From contig NC_080418.1 of the NCBI RefSeq assembly GCF_029873635.1, positions 14,115,562 to 14,179,561 of the forward strand: a DNA stretch of 64,000 nucleotides, read 5' to 3'. Below, one piece after another: positions 23,747 to 36,168 of the stretch. Source of the stretch: Malania oleifera (taxonomy: Eukaryota; Streptophyta; Magnoliopsida; Santalales; Ximeniaceae). The notes below the pieces were generated by a model. The model did not search any database and was not told the DNA's origin. It saw only the letters and a list, made by a program, of their open reading frames with translations. Positions within the stretch are counted from its first letter, which is position 1, and every line of letters begins with the position of its first letter. Position numbers and translations under genes: made by a program.

Positions 23747-26474
23747 CTGTGATCAATAACAATTTCACAGAACTATTTTACATTTTGCCTCAATAAATTA
23801 GTTTTGGCTAGGCACACTTGATGGCGACAAGCTGAAATATGCCCTAATGCCAGCCCCCTCAATTGCATAAATTGCAATAGACTACAATTAATGAAACAGG
23901 AATCAAAATCTCAAGGCCATGAGAAAAATCCCATCACAAATTCCATAGACATGAACTAAAATAAAATCACTTCTCTGATATCAAAACCTTTGTTATAAAA
24001 AAATGACAAACCACAAACTAGGAAATAAGGGGTCCAAATAAGAAAGGAACACAAAAAATAAAGGGGAAATGCTCTTTCTATAGTTAGAATAAAATTAATG
24101 CCAAATATTTCGTTTGTTGTTTTTGGCTAAGCTCATGCAGCTTGCCTTTGTCTCTCTTGTATTCCTTCCCCTGTTCTAATATATCTTCTCCTAACTTTTT
24201 CCAAAAAAAAAAGGCGCTAATATTCATCCCTGACTCCTAACAGAAGTTACTTATCTTCACACAAGCCCACATCAATAATTCAATATTACAAACTTAAAAC
24301 AAACTCGTGCAGCAGCCATTTGCTGTCTGCTTTTATGAGTTGATGTGGAATTCCAATTATGACATTCAAATTTGCTGCCTGCTTTTATGAGTTGGTATCA
24401 GATGAAGCCTTTTTGCATGTTTTATTTGGTTTTGTAGACTTATACTAATCATAATGTATTGCAGCAGCATCAGCAGAAAATAAATATTAGCAGCAAGCAG
24501 ATCTGATAATGTACAGCAAAAGTTGTCGTATTATGAATATAATTAACAGCAGATCCAAATATACATACAAATAATCAGTGAGCCAGCTTGCTATCTATTT
24601 ACTGTCAAAAAAATAATAATAAAAAAGGACAAATCTAAATATGTACCGCTAGCTAGCCAGTAGCCAGAAAAGTCCTATTAATTTATCTTTTTATTTATTT
24701 TCTACTTCAGTTTGCTTATATTTTTTTTCCAGCAAATCCACAATAACAGCTTTCTAACTATTATAGATTTTGAACAAGATTCAGTAAACTGAACGTGTTT
24801 TTCATACTTCTTTCTTCACCATCTCTTCTTTGGTTCCATTTTTTCCACGACAAATGCTGAACTAGAGATTTTGTGTTTTATGTAAAATGATTCATTTCTG
24901 GTCAGTGCACATTTTTTGGATGCCGAATCTGTGGACAGACTTCATCATGCAAAAAACGTCAATGCAAATAACAATCTGAGAATGATGTGTTTATATCACC
25001 GAGAATTCAATTTCACTTTGGGTACTGTCCATGCAGTCATTATGAATTTACAGCAACAACTGCTTAGGAAACCTGAAGAAAATGAAGCACTTCTAGCAGC
25101 AGAAGAAATATTTCTTATTTGGTCAGAGAAAATGCAAATATACATGAAGTGAACTGGGATTTGTTCTTTCTGCACAAAGCCCCCAGGAAGCTTTTCCTCC
25201 CCCAGGCAGGAAGCTTTGTTCATTAGGGTATTTCTTGTTTGTCCAGAGAAAGCATCTATACTATTGATTCCAGTAACAATGAGATGAATCTGCTAGTTAG
25301 TTTTAGATCTCAGAGAAGAAATTGAAGATAACATAGAAAGAATGGATTTAGATTTCAGAGAAGAAAAGCACAAATGCAAATTTTGTTTAGCAATTGCACA
25401 ATTTCAAATCTGAACACAAAAAATTCAAAAAATATTAATATTGTAAGAACAACAATTGAAAAAAAAAAAAAAAATAGCATTGAAAGCTGAGAGCATGAAG
25501 AAGGGGGCAGGGAATTACCTAAACGCAATTTTAAAAAATTTACCAAAAATTTAGGTTAACATAGATGAAAAGCTCAAGATCTGTAGCAAGCCAATCAAAG
25601 ATCAAACATATGAATAACAAAGAGATTGATGCCTCCATGCCAGAGACTAAAAGCTCAAAAATCATTTAATTTCTCAAAACAAAATATCCAACTTACCAGA
25701 AGAATGCAGATTATCATAGTTCAGAAGATCAAATTAGATCTGAAGATGAAAATCTGAATCGAAATCCTAACTGAATCACCCTCACTGACATAAGCTCAAA
25801 TTAGATCTCAAAATGAATTGAGCAAGAGAGTGATAACCACTGAATGGAATTGGACAGTTAGAGAGAATCTCCAAAAAGGGAACCAAAGTTACTAATTGAA
25901 TTGAACTTCTAATTTCATTCTAAAGCTCAAGTGAGAGCTAAAGCTGAAGAATTGATTTGAAGATGAGCTAAAAGATGGTTTCCACTGCAGGATTCAGGAC
26001 CATTGCGAAGCGACTACAAAAATATAAGAGGTTGAGCTTCAAAAATAAGTGGTTATATCCTGAGCACTTGAGCTGCAAGTATAAGTCAAAAATTTTGACT
26101 TCTATTTATAGTTTTAATTAAGTAATAAAATGGATACACATTTATTAAGCACCTGAAACAATCCAAACAACACTTCTTTTGATCAAAACTACTTATTTAA
26201 ATTGGAGTAACTATAATTACTTATTTGTTGAGTGTTTCTCCCAGCAACCAATCAGGAAAAGACCCCCACTCTTGATAGCTTCAGCTACAGCAGCTCAGAA
26301 GATAGATAAAAGCTGAGAATCTCACTGATCCACAAATCTGGTCACTTTAGGAAATATGCATAGGCTCCCGAAACTCAACATACCAGCTAATGTTAAGAGT
26401 GCAGATTGCATATTTCTAGATCAATAAGCATTTGAGGACACACTTCAGTTGTATAAAATCAGCATCATAACAAC
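23747..26474. other. AT-rich stretch, possible 5' part and promoter of the preceding gene
   Basis: No coding sequence is convincing. A 78-codon plus-strand frame at 24916-25152 lacks family or splice support. Minus-strand sequence from about 25990 to 25692 looks like a 5' untranslated exon, rich in TC and closed by a GTAAGT donor. The tract at about 26020-26260 contains an internal palindrome (AAGTCAAAAATTTTGACTT) and may be a small non-autonomous transposon, but I could not define its ends. Confidence 0.3.
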
Positions 26475-28775
26475 TTAATCAAGAAAAATGCTATCTAAAT
26501 TGAGTCTGTATGATTCTTCCCCATTCACAAGCATCCTAAGTCCAGCTTTCAGTTCCTCTATCCCTTCTTCCAGGACTGCACATACTGGAAAAATGGGGAC
26601 ACCTTCCACCCTTCTTTTTAATTCTTCAAACACCCCTTCAGCTCCTACCTCATCAATTTTATTTGCCACAACTAAAGATGGACGATATGATAAACCCTTC
26701 CGGTAGTACTCCAACTCTAAGACTAAGTCTTTCAGCTGTTCCCATGGTGGAATCCCTTTTCGACCATCAAGTGCAGCAGCTAAGTCTACTACATATGCAA
26801 GAACTTTTGTGCGTTCAATGTGCCGCAGAAAAGCATGGCCAAGTCCTCGGTTCTCATGAGCTCCCTTTATAAGTCCTGGAATGTCAGCCACTGTGACTGA
26901 GAAGAAGTCATCATAGTTTAGATTCCCTATATTTGGCCTCAGAGTTGTGAAGGCATAATGTCCTACTGCAGGCTTAGCCCTAGATATAGCCCCGAGAAGG
27001 GTACTTTTACCAGCATTTGGCATCCCCACAAGGCCCACATCAGCAATACTCTTGAGTTCTAAAATAAGTATGGCCTCTGAACCAGGTGAACCAGCAATAA
27101 GCAAGGATTGATCTTCATCATCAGAGATTTCAAGGGCATTGTTCCTGTTGATCCCATCCCTCTTAAGTTTAAAATTATAGGAAACTCTTGTAGAAGCATT
27201 ACCCAAACCACCCTCCCCTCCACAAGCCACAACTATTTTCTGGCCTCTTTCTGTTAATTCAGCAATGTTATATTGTATATCTTCATTTCCCTTCAATTCT
27301 TCTTCACCCTCTACTTCAGATGCTTCAGATGCAAAATTATCAGAACCAAAACCTTCATATGCACCTTCCTCATAAAAGAAATAATCTTCTTTGCAACCTT
27401 CTTTTTTCACAAGAGAAGGAGAAGATTGGGAAAAACATTCTTCTGATGAAGCTTGAGTAGTATGTTTCACATTAGCTGATCCCTCCGCAGTTTTTTCAAT
27501 ATGGGAAGATAAGCCCCCAAGAATGTCTAACGTGTCCCCCTTCCCCACCCTGCAAGGATTCGCAGAGGCAGATTGCTGATCGGTTCCCAATGAATCATCA
27601 TCAAGTGAACCAGGAATCTCCCAGGGATCCAAATCCTTTAGAGAATGATTTTCAACTACTTGAGGAAGCTTGGAAGAATGATTTTCAAATACATGAGGAA
27701 GTTCACCTTCAACAAGATGAATTACAGTGCCAACTGGTACCCGAACAACCTAGAAGGGGAAAAAAAATCAGCTAACTATAGCATTCACATTGTAAAACAA
27801 CTGAACAAATATACAGTAGGAAAGAATGAAAACAACTTGTTGATTGCAACCTTGTCTGCTCCTCTGCTTCCTATCATATTTTTTGATGCTCCATGTCCCG
27901 CTTTGTTTGCATTCTGTGAAACAAAGTAACAATTACTTGTTTGTCAACTGAACCCAGTTCAGTGAAGTTAAAACAAAATCAACTCAAAATGATGAGGGAA
28001 GAGGAGCAGAGAGGAAGAGAAAAGGGAGGGAGAGGAGTAAATAACATACAACATGATGTTGCAGACCACTGAAGTCCCAAACTGAGTGGGAACATTCTAA
28101 GATCACATCACCACCTCTCCCACCTCTTCCACCTAATTGCAACAAACAGACAACAAGAGGAGCAATGTTAAAAACATTTTTTTAGTTCCACAACATCAAT
28201 TGAACTGTTAAAAATGACCAGGGTTAACAAGTAGTTCACATATGAATTGATAAAAAAAATGAAAATCAGAGCAATTGAATACAGGAAAGTCAAGACTACA
28301 TCAGTGGAAGGAAATTATCCTAGAATTTAAATAAATAAATCCATAACATATTATTTGATCAAAGGGTGATTGTAAACATCAGTGTGATAAAGAACCTACC
28401 ATCAGGTCTGCCACGACGATCATGTCGGCTACGGCGAAAGCTAGTACAACCATTGCCACCATCACCTCCCTTGACACATAGTCTAAACCTGTCTATCATT
28501 CTCCTCTCCTGCAAAATTAAGTCCCCTCAATCCTCAACACAAGTCAGAGAAAGGTGAATACTCAGCTGCAGTCAAGAACTAGTTTGTGTGTGCATATGCA
28601 CACGCATGTATGTGTGTGTGGGAGAGAGAGAGAGAGAGACCTGTAAAGGGGCAAGCTTTGACTTCTTATAAGGAATGTCACAGTATGAAGAAAAAGGTGA
28701 AAGAAGCCAAGGTGATTTTGGGGTATATTTCAAGGCTTCTAAGTACTGAAGCAGTTTTGCACGGCATGACCACAT
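26475..28775 (-). CDS. OBGM: Obg-family GTPase, mitochondrial type, five exons, 553 residues
   Basis: The coding exons are 28775-28641, 28508-28400, 28132-28053, 27913-27851 and 27749-26475. All have GT-AG borders and matching phases and sum to 1662 bp. Obg proteins are ribosome-associated GTPases needed for large-subunit assembly. The N-terminus (MWSCRAKLLQYLEALKY) is basic and hydrophobic like a mitochondrial presequence. The glycine-rich Obg fold follows from about residue 49 (MIDRFRLCVKGGDGGNG, then GGRGGRGGDVILE). An acidic insert of about 120 residues splits the fold, as in plant mitochondrial homologues. The G domain shows G1 GMPNAGKST (about 371), G3 DIPG (about 418), G4 NKID (about 492) and G5-like CAVLEEG. 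No stop or frameshift is seen. Start choice rests on the family's MW- N-terminus and exon length. Confidence 0.93.
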
Positions 28776-30379
28776 CTGTCCACCTTACTTTTTTGTCTTC
28801 TATTCCTCACGCTTTTGAGTGCTAAAACCCCGTTGATGAGAAAGTTTCAAGTGTCTCAATTCAAACTTGCAGCTCCTTTATTTTCCTTTGTCACTAGTAT
28901 TGACCAAAAAACATAAAGAACAAAACCACTATAGTAGAAAAACATTCCAAGTGAGCAGCTAGATGAGTTGAACACCACTAGGATTGGTATTTGGGTGGAA
29001 TATTGAACATTGAGCTTATCTATAAAAGAAAGTTAACATTTGCCTTAACTGGACTAGCACAAAGCAAATTCTTCACTATGCCTGTGTCATTTTATCCACA
29101 GCTCTCAGTTACATCCTTCAATCCACATCCATCATCATGCCTTTCACTCTTGTGACATAAGAGTTCTGTTTCATGCAGGCTACCTGGTACGTTAGTGCCT
29201 ATAATTCACTGCTAACAACCTGCATTACACCCCACTCCCCCCGCGCAAACATATTTAGCACAGCCTGCAATAGAATTTTCAAGAAGCTGTTTTAATATAA
29301 TACTAGCAGAGACCGCATGCTATGCATGGGGTATAATTTCAAAAATAAATCTTAAATAAAAAATTATAATTAATTAATTATAATAGAGACTTCAAATTAT
29401 GCACACATTGTGATTTTATAAATAAGTTACTAACAAAATTATTAAATAGAATCCAATACCACACATTAAATAAAAAAAAAAAATTAAAACATTGCTTAAG
29501 AATAGACTACTAAAATTTATGTAGCATCTCATTTATATTTCAAACAATCATGTTCTTAACCTGTAAAAATTCAAATAAATTTGATTCTAAAATAACCTTT
29601 ATATCTACAAACTTCGATACTCAATTAAAATTCTAAAATATAACCACCAAGCAATTAAATCCACATAAATCTATGCTTGCGCAAACGCTAGTTTGTCATA
29701 CATTTTTATTTTTTGGGAGTATAGTGTCATCATTTATTAGGTATTCACAAACTGATACAGAGGAACACTAATTTTTGAAAAATATAGAAAAGTGGACAAA
29801 ATCAAAATTGATTCCAAGAATTCGACTAATGCCTTGGTTTATAAGTTTGTAGGCATCACCCTTTCTCATATAAAAGAGGTCCTCTGAATCTTGATTCTTA
29901 ACCTGTAACGTAAAATATATTAGAAATTGTATCCAATTCAAATATCAATAGAAATGCACAAAAATCAGTCATTATGAGAAATACTTGAGCAAGTAGTTAC
30001 TCATAAGCATATTAACTTGTGCGATTAGAAACTAATTTGCAATATCAACTCACTTTTTCATATTTAAATTTATATATTATGACAAATTAGAAGTACATAT
30101 AAAATAAATATGACAGCTTTACATTACTTGAAATTTAATGAAATTAAATCAAAGCTAAAAGAATTGAATTGCATAAAACAATTGTGTAATGGGAAATTTC
30201 TTGGAGGATCTTGTGGGCTCCTGAAATCAATTTTTATATATGAAGGGAAGAAGGACAATCCAAGTACTTTATTAAGGTACATGACAGCACAAGAAACTAT
30301 GTTAACTAAGGGGTTAACTGAAACGATCTTTATCATGCAAGGAAGATCACAATAATTCCAACATGGCTCTGATACCACA
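28776..30379. other. Upstream region of the Obg gene; no gene seen
   Basis: The first few hundred bases should hold the promoter and 5' UTR of the Obg gene on the minus strand. A (GA)n run (28621-28640) lies in its first intron, just downstream of exon 1. From 29300 on the sequence is AT-rich and featureless. At 30110-30370 it forms the leader side of the LTR that follows, but no coding is recognisable. Confidence 0.4.
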
Positions 30380-30909
30380 TGTAAGAAATCTATATGCTGC
30401 TATTAGCTAAACAAAGGATCTTCATCATCATGATCTTCACATACGTGTATAATCTATAATGTGGAAAATATAAAATATACATACCGGGATCGTTCATGAC
30501 GTATACAAACTGATAAGAACCGTTTCTCTCGCTTAACCCCGATCTCTTTCTGTATATCACCAGATGTATGGGAGTAGCCCGATCAATAGAGAACAAAGGT
30601 AGAGAGAAGACAATTCCTATATTTCTTTTCTTTAGATCATTCCATAAACATACAAGAATGAATCTCTCCTTTAGATCATTCCATAAACATACAAGAATGA
30701 ATCTCTCTTTACAACTACTCCCCATAACAATAGTTATATAGGAAAACTTTTTTATCTTCCAACCATTAATCTCACATTATAAGACTTATCATTATCCATA
30801 GATAAGCCATTTCATTTTCCTTATCATAAGTCATTTCACTTATCAAATGGAGCACTTATCTTTCATGTGTTATTCATGTGGGACATATCCTTTGGGATAT
30901 AATCCAACA
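30371..30909 (-). repeat. 530-bp LTR with adjacent tRNA-Met primer-binding site (TRIM or copia relic)
   Basis: On the minus strand the LTR begins TGTTGGATTATATCCC at 30909 and ends TTTCTTACA at 30380. It is followed directly by TGTGGTATCAGAGCC (30379-30365), which contains the initiator tRNA-Met primer-binding site. That arrangement marks a 5' LTR of a minus-strand element. No gag or pol and no second LTR are visible to the left, so it is a truncated or non-autonomous element. A 40-bp direct duplication (CTTTAGATCATTCC... at about 30631 and 30671) lies inside. It sits about 1.6 kb upstream of the Obg start codon. Confidence 0.7.
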
Positions 30910-32463
30910 AGTTGATCTTTCGCAATTCTTTTTAATAGCATAATGTGGTGATTAGTGTCAAACTATCAATAACCTCTATCCTACGGACTAAAATGTCAAA
31001 ATATAGTTATTCATGTAATTAATTAAATTTTATATTAACATATATTGTAATTTCATGAATAAGAATTGAAATTTTGACAATTTTCCATTGACACCATTCC
31101 ATCTTAATTCTGTTATAGCTTTAGCTCCATTCTAGTAGTCTAGCATTAATAAATACATTCACAACCTCAAGGAGAACATCACGGAACCTAGTTAACACAT
31201 CATAAATGATTATTAGTATTCTAATTGCTATATGTATAGATAGCAACATTTAATTTTGACTACAATATTTGTTTTGAATTATTATTATTTTTGGGTTAAT
31301 ATCTCCTTGTTGAGAACCACAAGCATTCAGCAAATATCATAGCATAATACAAACACAATGTGGACTTCAAATCCAAATCAACAATCAAACAAAAACTAAG
31401 AAACAAATAAAGAATCATAAAACAAAGAAACTAATGGAAATTTTAGATATGTCAATGATTAACCAGTATAATATTTTATCTAATGGTAAATCCTCAAAAC
31501 AAAGAGATGAACATAGAAAGCTAAATGCTTTCAATGTTTAGGTTGGAACAGGACATGGCATATTAAGGTGAGAGTTGAGAGAATTACCACAAACAACCAA
31601 AAATCCAACTCTCCAAAAATATTCAGACAACCTAAAAAATAAAGCAAAACATCTTAAGGGTCTGAGCATCTCTCTCAGATATTTTTACTTGAACAACTTA
31701 TAAAAATGTTCAACTATGCAAGTATCCAAAGAAATCGTTAAGACTAGAGAAAGGGTAATTTAGGTTACTACCATCTAACCAACAATCCAGTGTTTTGTTT
31801 TGAATTTTTATCTGTATAAACTGAAAGAGACCATCTGCCATGTAGACTGAAAACAAATTTAAGTGAATTATTAACATTATTTATTTGTCCTTACCTTTAC
31901 TTTTAAATCCCCACAAATGCAATTATCGTAGGATATGAGTAGATGCTTCATAGATGAAGGAATTAAAAAACAAAAGTGACAAATCTTTTATTATTTTTTT
32001 GGGTAAAACCAAATGATTGAGAGCCATCTGGCACATGGAAATTATTTTCAAATTCTGAAAGAAGCAGAGACTCGCAAGAATATAGATAAACTCATTTCAC
32101 ATGCATATTAATTTCATCAAGTGAAACAAAGGAAAATGGATGAACTGGTAATAAGTCACATGCTTATCTACACTATTTTTATGGATTGTTTGCGATGACT
32201 AATTATAAAGTTTTTAGGTGACACATAAATTTTAGTTAATTAGTTGAAAAATATTAATTACTTATATAAAATTTACACCCAACACCCTCAAATAATTAAA
32301 AATAATTACATCCTAAGTGGAGCTGCATGTAATCATATCAATAATCCAAAGAACAAAGCCCAAGCCACCGCATTAGCATCGTATCTCACATTTTTCTATG
32401 CATAAACCTTTCAATAAACCTAAAATTTCAAATTACTCATATGGAGTTTGAGGTAATGCATAC
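30910..32463. other. AT-rich non-coding stretch
   Basis: I see no coding exon, repeat with clear ends, or RNA gene here. If the two exons to the right belong to a gene, its downstream exons would be expected on the minus strand in or beyond this stretch. Confidence 0.4.
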
Positions 32464-33009
32464 CGCAGGTTCCAGAGGCAGTTACACATGCAAAGTGGGA
32501 TGGGCAGAACCCAGTCTTGTTCAGCTTCAATGTGGTTGAAACTCCTAAGTACAACCAGCAAATTGGTTAAACAAACACATAAAACATTGCGCACATAACA
32601 CGGTCATGCAATCTCAATCTACAAACCAACTGTTATTCCATGGGGTATCTTTATTCAGACATTTAAACAAACAGATAAAACACGTGTAGCATCAAACTGC
32701 AGCACCCGAGAGAGAGACAGAAATGAAGTTGCACATTTTGTCTTACACCAAAGATCAACACTTTCTCAAAATCTAATTACAAAATCTCATAAAGAAGCCA
32801 AAGCCAAGCTTGATTGCAAAGATAATAGGTTATATTTTCACCTTTACTTCCACAGCTCCATCTACTAATAATTACAAAATCTTATAAAGAAGTCGAAGCC
32901 AAGTTTGATTGTAAAGAAAGTAGGTTAGACTTTCACCTACTGGCATGGCTTCATCTTCAGCTCCAATACCGCCCTTTCTATGCCCAAGAGCTCGAGCACA
33001 TGGCTCCAT
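32464..33009 (-). CDS. Two 5' exons of an unknown small protein gene
   Basis: Exon 1, 33009-32937, starts at ATG and encodes MEPCARALGHRKGGIGAEDE plus AMPV. Exon 2, 32544-32464, encodes VSTTLKLNKTGFCPSHFACV plus TASGTC. The donor GTAG|GTGAAA, the acceptor TTGTACTTAG and the donor GCG|GTATGC are all good, and the phase closes exactly (G plus GA makes glycine). The 51 residues hold four cysteines, three of them in exon 2. I do not recognise it. A competing ATG at 33029 opens a 30-codon frame that ends in TAG at the splice site. It could be a real gene with undetected 3' exons, or a spliced 5' UTR. Confidence 0.35.
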
Positions 33010-33595
33010 CTTTTGCTCATGAACCACATGATTTGGGCAAATTTAGGGTTTAGAGAAAGATTCGTGTGAGCTGGTAGAGAGGAGAGTGATTTATATTGGA
33101 GGTTATTCTTTCGTATTTTCAAAACGTAAAAGTGAAAAATCAGTGAAGGCTAAGAGAACAGCAGCTAAAACTTTTAAGGCAATGTTAATTTTCCCTTGCC
33201 ACACATATCCTCATCACCTCCCCCTTTTTTGCTCCCCCTCTTCCCAAAACCTTGAGTTATATTGTAGGTATTGTCATTGTCATTCCACTTTCGAGTTTCA
33301 ATGAGCTGGGTTGTAGGATGGTTATCATGGATTGGGTTCCTCCTATTCCCTTTCTCTCTCAACTCTCTCAATGCACTTTTTTGGATGAATGCCATATTGA
33401 TAAAATTTAAATTCACATGAACGAAATTTGAACTACTATTCAATATAGTATTCATCTAAGGAACTTCTGTTTGTATTTTTAGTAACCATTTCAGGTTTCA
33501 TTGACATGCCAAACCAATTATTCGTTGTATTTATAATCATATTCTGTTTTATCTTAATATTTAGTATAATTATAAAGATTGCATCGTGGTTGCAG

Positions 33596-33735
33596 GAGTT
33601 TTGCTTCCTCTTTCTTGTTATGTTAGAATGAATATTTCATTCGGTGCTGCAAAGGGGCTTGCCTTTCTCCATGAAGTAGAGAAACCCATCATCTATTGTG
33701 ATTTTAAGATAGACATTTTTTCGGACTTGGTTAGT
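33596..33735 (+). pseudogene. Receptor-like cytoplasmic kinase exon fragment
   Basis: After a TTGCAG acceptor, 46 codons read [20 protein letters not shown] then [18 protein letters not shown]. This is the start of kinase subdomain VI of the RLCK-VII (PBS1-like) family, where [16 protein letters not shown] and YRDFK are typical. The arginine of the catalytic RD pair is cysteine here, the following DFG exon is missing, and the large LTR at 33850 lies just beyond. It is a relic, not a working kinase. Confidence 0.75.
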
Positions 33736-33849
33736 ACAGTTGAATATTTATGTTAGTTTATTATCAAACAATTCATATGGTTTCCATTAGTTTGAATGAC
33801 AAATAAAGTCAAAACAATGAGAATAATGTTGTTGGATGAGGGTAGTATA

Positions 33850-36168
33850 TGTCGCGACGTCCCGGAGCACGTGTGCCCTGGGGTGGCGAAATAAAAAATT
33901 GTGATTTAAATTTTCGGGAAAAACAAGAATGGAGTCGCCACTAACCTTTTAGTGTGGTTAGAACACTTAATTACTACCCAGTTATGGGTAGAATGAGTCT
34001 ACGTTACCAAAGTCGGGATCGGGAGTTCGGTTATGCGAGAAGAAGGTACGAGCACCCCCTATGCACCCGTTCTTACGAATGGTATCTAATTAATTACGAA
34101 ATTATCCAAAGTAAATTTAAAAAGCCTTCTAAGTTACTCTTTTTGTGAATTTACAAATACACATACAAAAATATATACAATATATATTCCCTCATAACTA
34201 AGGGTATGTGAAGCCCGAAAGCTCATACCCTCTCATTAAAATCATAGGGATATACATACGAAAATACTTAATAGAATAATACAAAAATACTAGAAATAGT
34301 AAATATTGTAATAAAATAGAAACATAGAAAATAGTAAAAAATACAAAAAATATGTTATAATAATAAGGCTAATACACCATAATTATAATACACTACATTG
34401 TATAACTGTTCTACTATGATAATGATACATATACATATCTCATAATATTAATAATATATAAATGTTACGACAATATTTTATTATTATATATCATCACACG
34501 TAAGTACTAGTATTATTCGCAGCCTAAAATAAATCAATGTGCAATTAGTATGGAAACATGTGATAGTAATATGGAAATGTATTCATCCTAAAATTAACAC
34601 ACAAACTATATGGAAGCAATTAATCCCTAAAATTGATACGCAATAACAATATAGAAACAAATTAAATAAAACACTACTCAAAACCCTAATAATGTGAAAT
34701 AGTCAAAACCCTAAAATAAAACAATAACCCAAAACCCTAAATGATCGTATTATGAAAATAATGTAAATAATCAAGAATCCTGGACGTGCATAAATATTAC
34801 AATCCTAAATAATAAACAAAATCCCTAAATATCGTATGAACAATAAACATGATAAATATCCTAAATACACCAAAAACCTAAATAATATCCACACAACAAC
34901 ATGACAATACGAACCCCCTAAATAATATATATAACAATAATCGAAAACCCTATGATAATATACCCACCCTAATATACAATATACCACAAATATGCAACAA
35001 TGAAAAAACTATATATCATAAATACATAATAACAATAACGAACTAAAATGATAAACTATATACATGATAAGATTAAAATAATGAAGCATAAATATCTATG
35101 CATAATAATCATACATATATGTATATAATTACATAAAACAATATATATACACTGGGTGGTGGCTGGCACAGGGACGGCCGCCGGAGCAAGGAGCTGCTGG
35201 TGTTTGCTCGGAGGAACCTCTCGGCTGGTGTCTGCCGGAGTTGCTGCTGCTGGATATGGCCGGAGGATGGCTGTGTCGTATGAAGTTTCTTGCAGCAGTC
35301 TGTGAAGCTGTGTCTTCTCGGCTGAGCAGGAAGCTGGATTGCAGCTGGTGCACGGGGCAGAGGATGGCTGTCGCTGGCAGCTGCAGAGGAGGATGGTCGG
35401 ACAACCGGGTGGCTGTGCTGGTGTTTGCAAGCGAAGACAGAGCAGACGGCCGGATGGTGTTGCCGCTGGACGTAATGGGGGCGGAGTTGCAGGAAATCGT
35501 GGCCGTGGTCTGGTGCTCGGCTAGCTGGTATTTGCAGAGGGGTGCGCGGAGGCTGCCGGACTGAGGAGTGGCCGTGAGTTGCAGGAGGGTGTGGTCGGCA
35601 GCAGAGCAGAGGGAGAGAATGAGAGGGGGGTTGCTCGGGTCTGAAACTGAGGGAGAGTTAGGGAGAGAGCTGAGAGGGGGAGGCCAAGGGAGTAGGAGAT
35701 AAGGGAGAGAGATGGGAGAGCAGAGGGTGCGCCGGCTTAGAGAGAAAGGGAGAGCAAGAGAAATTGCGAATTAGGTTTCTTTTCCTTTTTTTTTTTTCTT
35801 GAATGGTCTCCCCCCTTTAGCCGTCTGTATTTATCTTCCTATTTAGAAAAAAAAAAAAAAAAAAAATCCTAAAGCTCCTTCTTTTTTTTTTTTATGATAA
35901 TAATAAATATAATAATAATAATAATAATAATGTAATAATGATAAGATTTGAGAATAATGATAATAATAAAAATAATTATAGTAAAGTAATAATAAAATAG
36001 AAATAATAAAAATAATAATAGTAAAGTAACAATAATAAAATAATAATAATAATAATGATAATAAAAAATACTAATAATAATAATAATAATGATAATAAAA
36101 ATTCTAATAATAATAATAAAATAATTTCGTAACCTCTTTATTATATTTGGTTCGGACAAAAATAGGGT
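33850..36168 (-). mobile_element. Large solo-LTR-like element (about 2.3 kb)
   Basis: On the minus strand the sequence runs from an ACCCTATTTTTGTCCGAAC start near 36168 to GGGACGTCGCGACA at 33850. It includes GGAGTCGCCA near 33930, a block I associate with Ogre/Tat-type LTR borders. A TATA-like GATAAATACA on the minus strand near 35830 precedes a TC-rich then GC-rich segment. Candidate 5-bp target duplications GTATA lie at 33845-33849 and 36169-36173, although the expected TGTCA start is not intact. No gag or pol is present. The 35869-36159 tract is a (TAA)n/(AAT)n simple repeat. The class is an inference. Confidence 0.5.
35150..35760. other. GC-rich island within the solo-LTR-like element
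   Basis: GC content jumps sharply against the AT-rich flanks, with repeated GCTG and GCCGG words. Open frames of 60-124 codons occur on both strands. None shows a protein family, and open frames are expected by chance in such sequence. Its place downstream of the minus-strand TATA-like box suggests a transcribed R/U5 or untranslated region. Confidence 0.45.

Noticed and set aside
24916-25152. 78-codon plus-strand frame
   Set aside because: Protein-like in parts but without recognisable family, splice signals or neighbours; not strong enough to list as a gene.
35056-35564. Overlapping open frames of 91-124 codons on both strands
   Set aside because: They lie in a GC-rich block where stop codons are rare; no protein family or start context supports either strand.
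35869-36159. 96-codon minus-strand open frame rich in Ile, Tyr and Phe
   Set aside because: It is the translation of a degenerate (AAT)n/(TAA)n simple repeat, with no family or splice context.
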